From Leptospiraceae bacterium UBA2033 (lineage in GTDB: Bacteria > Spirochaetota > Leptospiria > Leptospirales > Leptospiraceae), in assembly GCA_002333425.1 (NCBI GenBank), contig DDBL01000129.1, positions 173 through 10,124 of the forward strand: a stretch of DNA of 9,952 bases, read 5' to 3'. Numbering within the stretch: position 1 is the stretch's first letter; each line of letters begins with the position of its first letter. Below the pieces are notes generated by a model. It ran no database searches and was not told where the DNA came from. It worked only from the letters and a program-made list of their open reading frames with translations. Positions 8,543-9,952 of this stretch are shown one piece after another. Made by a program: the position numbers and the translations under genes.

Positions 8543-9034
8543 TATTTTTTTACCCTTAGCCGCTAAAAAGTCCTTGATTCAAGAAAATAAATTTGTGACT
8601 CTGACCGAATGCCTGCAATACTAGAAAAACCACCCACTACCGAACAACCCGAAGTAGCCGCAACTTCTAAGTCAGGGAAGCTATTGCCTATTAGCTTCGC
8701 AGTAATTTCTATTTCAATTGTTGTTGTAATTGCTTCCCTGCAAAATGTAACAAAAGCTGACGAAGACCAACTCGAAGCATTACAAGCCAAGGTAGAAAAT
8801 AGGGAACCCTTAGAAAAATATGAAAAGGAAGCTTACTGTGAACTTCTATGGAAAGTAAAACAAGTCAGATTATGTGCTTGCAAAAAGAATTTTATTGAAG
8901 ATATTGGAAGTGTCACTGGATATAAAGTTAAGAACACAGACTTAGATTGGAGAGATTCTGGAAAAACATTTGAAGAAGCTTTACAAGAAGCATTCAAAAG
9001 AACCAGATCCCCCCTAAATCAGTTCAAAACTGCC

Positions 9035-9108
9035 CCCCTGCTCGCGAAACTCGCACCTAGCACGCCAAAATCGCTTCCGCTGAAGGCTAATAGCGATTTT
9101 GCGGGTCA
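9035..9108. mobile_element. Small G+C-rich palindromic (REP/MITE-like) insertion inside the toxin domain
   Basis: This block is about 58% G+C, against about 37% around it, and is flanked by the two halves of one protein domain. It contains a perfect 9-bp stem, AAAATCGCT (9067-9075) and AGCGATTTT (9092-9100), with a 16-nt loop. The stem extends by CGC (9063-9065) / GCG (9101-9103) past one bulged C. The family normally has about three residues here (a 'KWG'-like link), so about 9 of the 74 nt may be original; the net gain of about 65 nt is not a multiple of three, hence the frameshift. Two six-C tracts (9009-9014 and 9033-9038) lie just upstream. No transposase is encoded, so it would have been moved in trans if it is mobile. 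Exact ends and target duplications cannot be set from this copy. Confidence 0.5.
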
Positions 9109-9285
9109 AAGGATATTAACGGAAAATCAGGTGCAGTAGAATGGCGATCGGATGACGGTGCTGAAGTAAGTATAGATGCTCCTCATGAAACCGAAGGTCC
9201 AGATGTTTTCCATATTGGATTTCAATCTGGTGGCAAGCGAGACCAAGTTAAAGGTCATATTTTTATAGATTGTGTTCCATTTTTT

Positions 9286-9289
9286 AGGA
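9286..9289 (+). promoter_or_regulatory. Ribosome binding site for the downstream immunity candidate
   Basis: AGGA lies 10 nt before ATG 9300, inside the end of the toxin frame. Together with the ATGA overlap it supports 9300 as the start and allows translation independent of the broken toxin frame. Confidence 0.55.
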
Positions 9290-9299
9290 CTAAGACAAA

Positions 9300-9776
9300 A
9301 TGAATAATATTCATCAAAACAAAATACTGCAAACTAAAGCCTCTCTATCATTTCAATTAGATGGAATGACGGATTTAGAAAGTAATTTTTTTAGAGAAAA
9401 ATTATTTGCTAAGTATACAAATCATTTAGATCATTTTCCGATATGGGAAAACATTGTTACCCGCTTTAGTGTTTGCGAAAAGAACGCTTGGAAATGGTTG
9501 GATGAATTTATCCAGCAAAAAGAAACCTATTTATTCTTCGATAGCTCCGACGATCCAACGTTTTACATAATCCATGAAAATCAATCTATCACACAATTTT
9601 TAGCCGAGCTTCCATTTGTATTCTATCTCACAAATGAAAATCTAGATTTCTTAATCACACAAAATGACCATGACTATCTTATCGCATCAGGCACCGCCGA
9701 ACCTTGGCTTCGTGAGAAAGCTAAAGAGCTTTCTAAATCTGGTTGGGTTGATATGGATGGGAAGAGTTATTTGTAG
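9300..9776 (+). CDS. Candidate immunity protein partner of the disrupted toxin (unrecognised family)
   Basis: This is an intact 158-aa frame. Its ATG overlaps the toxin stop as ATGA (9300-9303), the coupling typical of toxin-immunity pairs, and AGGA at 9286-9289 serves as SD. There is no signal peptide or membrane segment, so it should be cytoplasmic, as expected for immunity to a nuclease toxin. The N-terminal half is helical and basic/aromatic (ENIVTRFSVCEKNAWKWLDEF). The centre alternates strands (TYLFFDSSDDPTFYIIHE), then comes a helix (SITQFLAEL) and FVFYLTNENLDFLITQNDHD, ending with a helix and SGWVDMDG. The 'yltn..ldfLi..N.HD.LI..G' stretch vaguely recalls DUF6756-type small proteins, but I cannot confirm this and do not assign a family. 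The immunity role rests on position and overlap only. The frame shows no decay although the toxin is broken. Confidence 0.6.
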   Translation: MNNIHQNKILQTKASLSFQLDGMTDLESNFFREKLFAKYTNHLDHFPIWENIVTRFSVCEKNAWKWLDEFIQQKETYLFFDSSDDPTFYIIHENQSITQFLAELPFVFYLTNENLDFLITQNDHDYLIASGTAEPWLREKAKELSKSGWVDMDGKSYL

Positions 9777-9890
9777 ATTGACTTCATTTAACAATATTCA
9801 AAACTAATTAGGATGGGAATACCGGTAAAAATTAATATTAAATATTTCAAGCTGAAATTAGCTTTAAATCGATTCGAGGAAGAAGAGGGG

Positions 9891-9952
9891 TCAACCTTTC
9901 ATTCGTAGGAAAAGTTTAAAAGCCTGTTGTTCCAAACGCGTGCCCATGAACC
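9891..9952 (-). CDS. Possible 3' end of a minus-strand gene running off the window
   Basis: On the minus strand the frame entering from the right edge reads FMGTRLEQQAFKLFLRMKG and stops at TGA (9891-9893). The composition looks protein-like (amphipathic helix), but 19 residues are too few to name a family, and it may be a chance frame. Between this and the immunity candidate (9777-9890) I see only AT-rich sequence with a weak 5-bp dyad (AAGCT/AGCTT) and no convincing terminator. Confidence 0.2.
   Translation of the reverse strand, partial: FMGTRLEQQAFKLFLRMKG

Larger units (their letters stand above)
8609..9303 (+). pseudogene. Membrane-anchored polymorphic-toxin-like protein, disrupted by an insertion
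   Basis: From ATG 8609 the frame encodes a Pro/Thr-rich N-terminus, one hydrophobic helix (about 25-44, LLPISFAVISISIVVVIASL), a charged helical stretch (about 50-75), three cysteines (77, 89, 91), and from about residue 104 the start of a toxin-type domain: GYKVKNTDLDWRDSGKTFEEA, AFKRTRSPLNQFKTA. Homology stops at Ala142 (codon 9032-9034). It resumes one frame over at 9109 with KDINGKSGAVEWRSDDGAEVSID, then PDVFHIGFQSGGKRD and KGHIFIDCVPF, ending at TGA 9301-9303. Together these match, from memory, the polymorphic toxin type 47 (Ntox47, predicted RNase) pattern, with conserved His, Gly-Gly-Lys-Arg and GHI blocks. Between the halves lies a G+C-rich palindrome that shifts the frame; the unshifted frame ends at TAG 9137-9139, giving a 176-aa product without the C-terminal half. 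No clear SD precedes 8609. The toxin family name is moderately sure; the disruption is clear. Confidence 0.65.

Noticed and set aside
8499..8624. A 41-aa GTG-start frame ending ...KFVTLTECLQY that faintly resembles the start of Uma2-type endonucleases
   Set aside because: It ends after 41 codons with no Uma2 core following in any frame, has no SD, and part of its peptide comes from the repeat arm. Resemblance is too weak to annotate.
1..9952. CRISPR array, tRNA or rRNA genes
   Set aside because: No regularly spaced direct repeats were seen, and no tRNA cloverleaf or rRNA-like sequence was recognised on either strand by eye.

Overview
The window is AT-rich (roughly 37% G+C by eye) and encodes a double-membrane (Gram-negative type) bacterium: an ExbD-type energiser, a BamA/Omp85 assembly factor with signal peptide and C-terminal Phe, and a TonB-dependent outer-membrane receptor. 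The low G+C, the oversized BamA with a long POTRA4 insertion, and the style of the receptor and of the accessory genes suggest a spirochaete of the Leptospiraceae. That assignment is inference from memory of the families, not a database result.

Layout. (1) 1-5509 is an ordinary, tightly packed plus-strand operon: the 3' end of exbD/tolR, then bamA (5 nt after the exbD stop, TTG start), then a full-length PcrA/UvrD helicase (3 nt after the bamA stop). (2) 5510-8184 is an iron-uptake unit: a 210-bp intergenic region carries a near-consensus Fur box just upstream of a FecA-like TonB-dependent receptor gene. That gene reads from signal peptide to C-terminal Phe but is broken twice, by an in-frame TAA right after the signal peptide and by a one-base deletion in the plug domain. 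(3) 8185-9952 is accessory, decaying DNA: a truncated minus-strand DUF2442-like gene, an inverted pair of a dispersed-type repeat, a small membrane-anchored protein with a polymorphic-toxin-like C-terminal domain, and an intact downstream gene overlapping it by ATGA that is the candidate immunity gene. The toxin domain is split into two frames by a G+C-rich palindromic insertion of about 65-74 bp.

How it fits together. ExbD transduces proton-motive force to TonB-type systems and BamA inserts outer-membrane barrels, so the first block makes and energises the class of protein that the second block encodes. The Fur box suggests iron-repressed expression of the receptor, but in this sequence the receptor cannot be made as one polypeptide. 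The last block looks like a toxin/immunity locus in which the toxin has been killed by a small mobile palindrome while the immunity gene has stayed open. The most unusual signals are the palindrome inside the toxin, the unrecognised immunity candidate, the doubly broken Fur-box receptor gene, and a lone cysteine pair in BamA POTRA4.
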